Shown here piece after piece: positions 63,916-64,000 of a stretch of DNA of 64,000 bases; positions within the stretch are counted from its first letter, which is position 1, and each line of letters opens with the position of its first letter. A program made the position numbers and the translations under genes. The notes under the pieces were generated by a model. That model saw only the letters and a list, made by a program, of their open reading frames with translations, ran no database searches and had not been told where the DNA came from. The stretch comes from Silicimonas sp. (GTDB taxonomy: Bacteria > Pseudomonadota > Alphaproteobacteria > Rhodobacterales > Rhodobacteraceae). The stretch spans positions 1 through 64,000 of the forward strand of contig JAJEAC010000093.1 in the NCBI GenBank assembly GCA_022824315.1, written 5' to 3'.

Positions 63916-64000
63916 CTATCCGGCCCCGGGATGGAAGAACGTTTGCTTGATCTGCATGAAGCGCTCTTCCCGAACTGGGCCGCCGTCGGTTCCCCTGATG
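63916..64000 (-). CDS. C-terminal end of an unidentified gene entering from the right edge
   Basis: Read on the minus strand, 27 codons are open from the edge to a TAG at 63916-63918, ending with the residues RFMQIKQTFFHPGAG. It lies 219 bases upstream of the AbrB-type gene in the same direction. The fragment looks protein-like in composition but is too short to name. Another frame is also open here, so the reading is uncertain. Confidence 0.4.
   Translation of the reverse strand, partial: IRGTDGGPVREERFMQIKQTFFHPGAG

Noticed and set aside
1-64000. CRISPR arrays, tRNA or rRNA genes and riboswitches
   Set aside because: No regularly spaced repeats, cloverleaf-like stretches or conserved ribosomal segments were recognised by eye. 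A covariance-model search would be needed to exclude short RNAs.

Overview
The window reads as chromosomal DNA of a GC-rich alphaproteobacterium, most likely a marine Rhodobacterales (Roseobacter-type). The basis is gene content, not a search: a Tat-exported formate dehydrogenase cluster with DUF3305/DUF3306 and TorD-like partners, an xsc/pta sulfoacetaldehyde module, a phosphatidylcholine synthase, three sugar ABC importers and a tripartite tricarboxylate transporter. No rRNA, tRNA or CRISPR array was recognised.

Layout. 1-170: 5' end of a TnpB/OrfB transposase leaving the window, with a hairpin upstream of it. 381-13700: formate dehydrogenase region (haem c protein, multi-cluster ferredoxin, DUF3305, DUF3306, TorD-like chaperone, Tat peptide, alpha, beta, gamma, WD40-cytochrome c, a 44-residue membrane peptide, then a secreted protein with two trypsin-like domains). 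13961-14038: a remnant of a phosphatidylcholine synthase gene. 14124-19193: sugar ABC importer 1, with its ATPase gene divergent. 19809-24328: ribose-type ABC importer 2 with two permeases, convergent with a five-gene catabolic operon (24929-30256: FGGY kinase, M42 peptidase, BtpA/SgcQ, PfkB kinase, TIM-barrel isomerase). 30593-34778: an isocitrate lyase/PEP mutase family gene split by a roughly 3.3-kb serine-recombinase element. 35235-39968: pcs, a citrate synthase, pta and xsc. 40854-50116: sugar ABC importer 3 followed without a break by three Gfo/Idh/MocA oxidoreductases and a CE15-like esterase. 50434-52550: fatty acid desaturase and an unknown secreted protein. 53171-59945: TctC-TctB-TctA, an AtuA-family protein, DUF4387, a CoA-transferase and a citryl-CoA lyase-like protein in tight succession. 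59987-63696: SDR, 6-phosphogluconate dehydrogenase and an AbrB-type membrane protein. A partial gene enters at the right edge.

How the genes work together. Formate oxidised in the periplasm by the alpha subunit would pass electrons through the beta clusters to the gamma haems and quinone; the chaperone, ferredoxin and DUF proteins probably serve assembly. Xsc makes acetyl phosphate from sulfoacetaldehyde, Pta turns it into acetyl-CoA, and the neighbouring citrate synthase can take that into the citric acid cycle. The other operons each pair an importer with its own catabolic enzymes. The best candidates for undescribed biochemistry are the TTT/AtuA/DUF4387/CoA-transferase/lyase operon, the ABC/three-dehydrogenase/esterase operon and the sgc-like kinase/M42/BtpA operon. 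The best mobile-DNA observation is the serine-recombinase element, whose accessory genes meet at a nine-A run compatible with -1 frameshifting.
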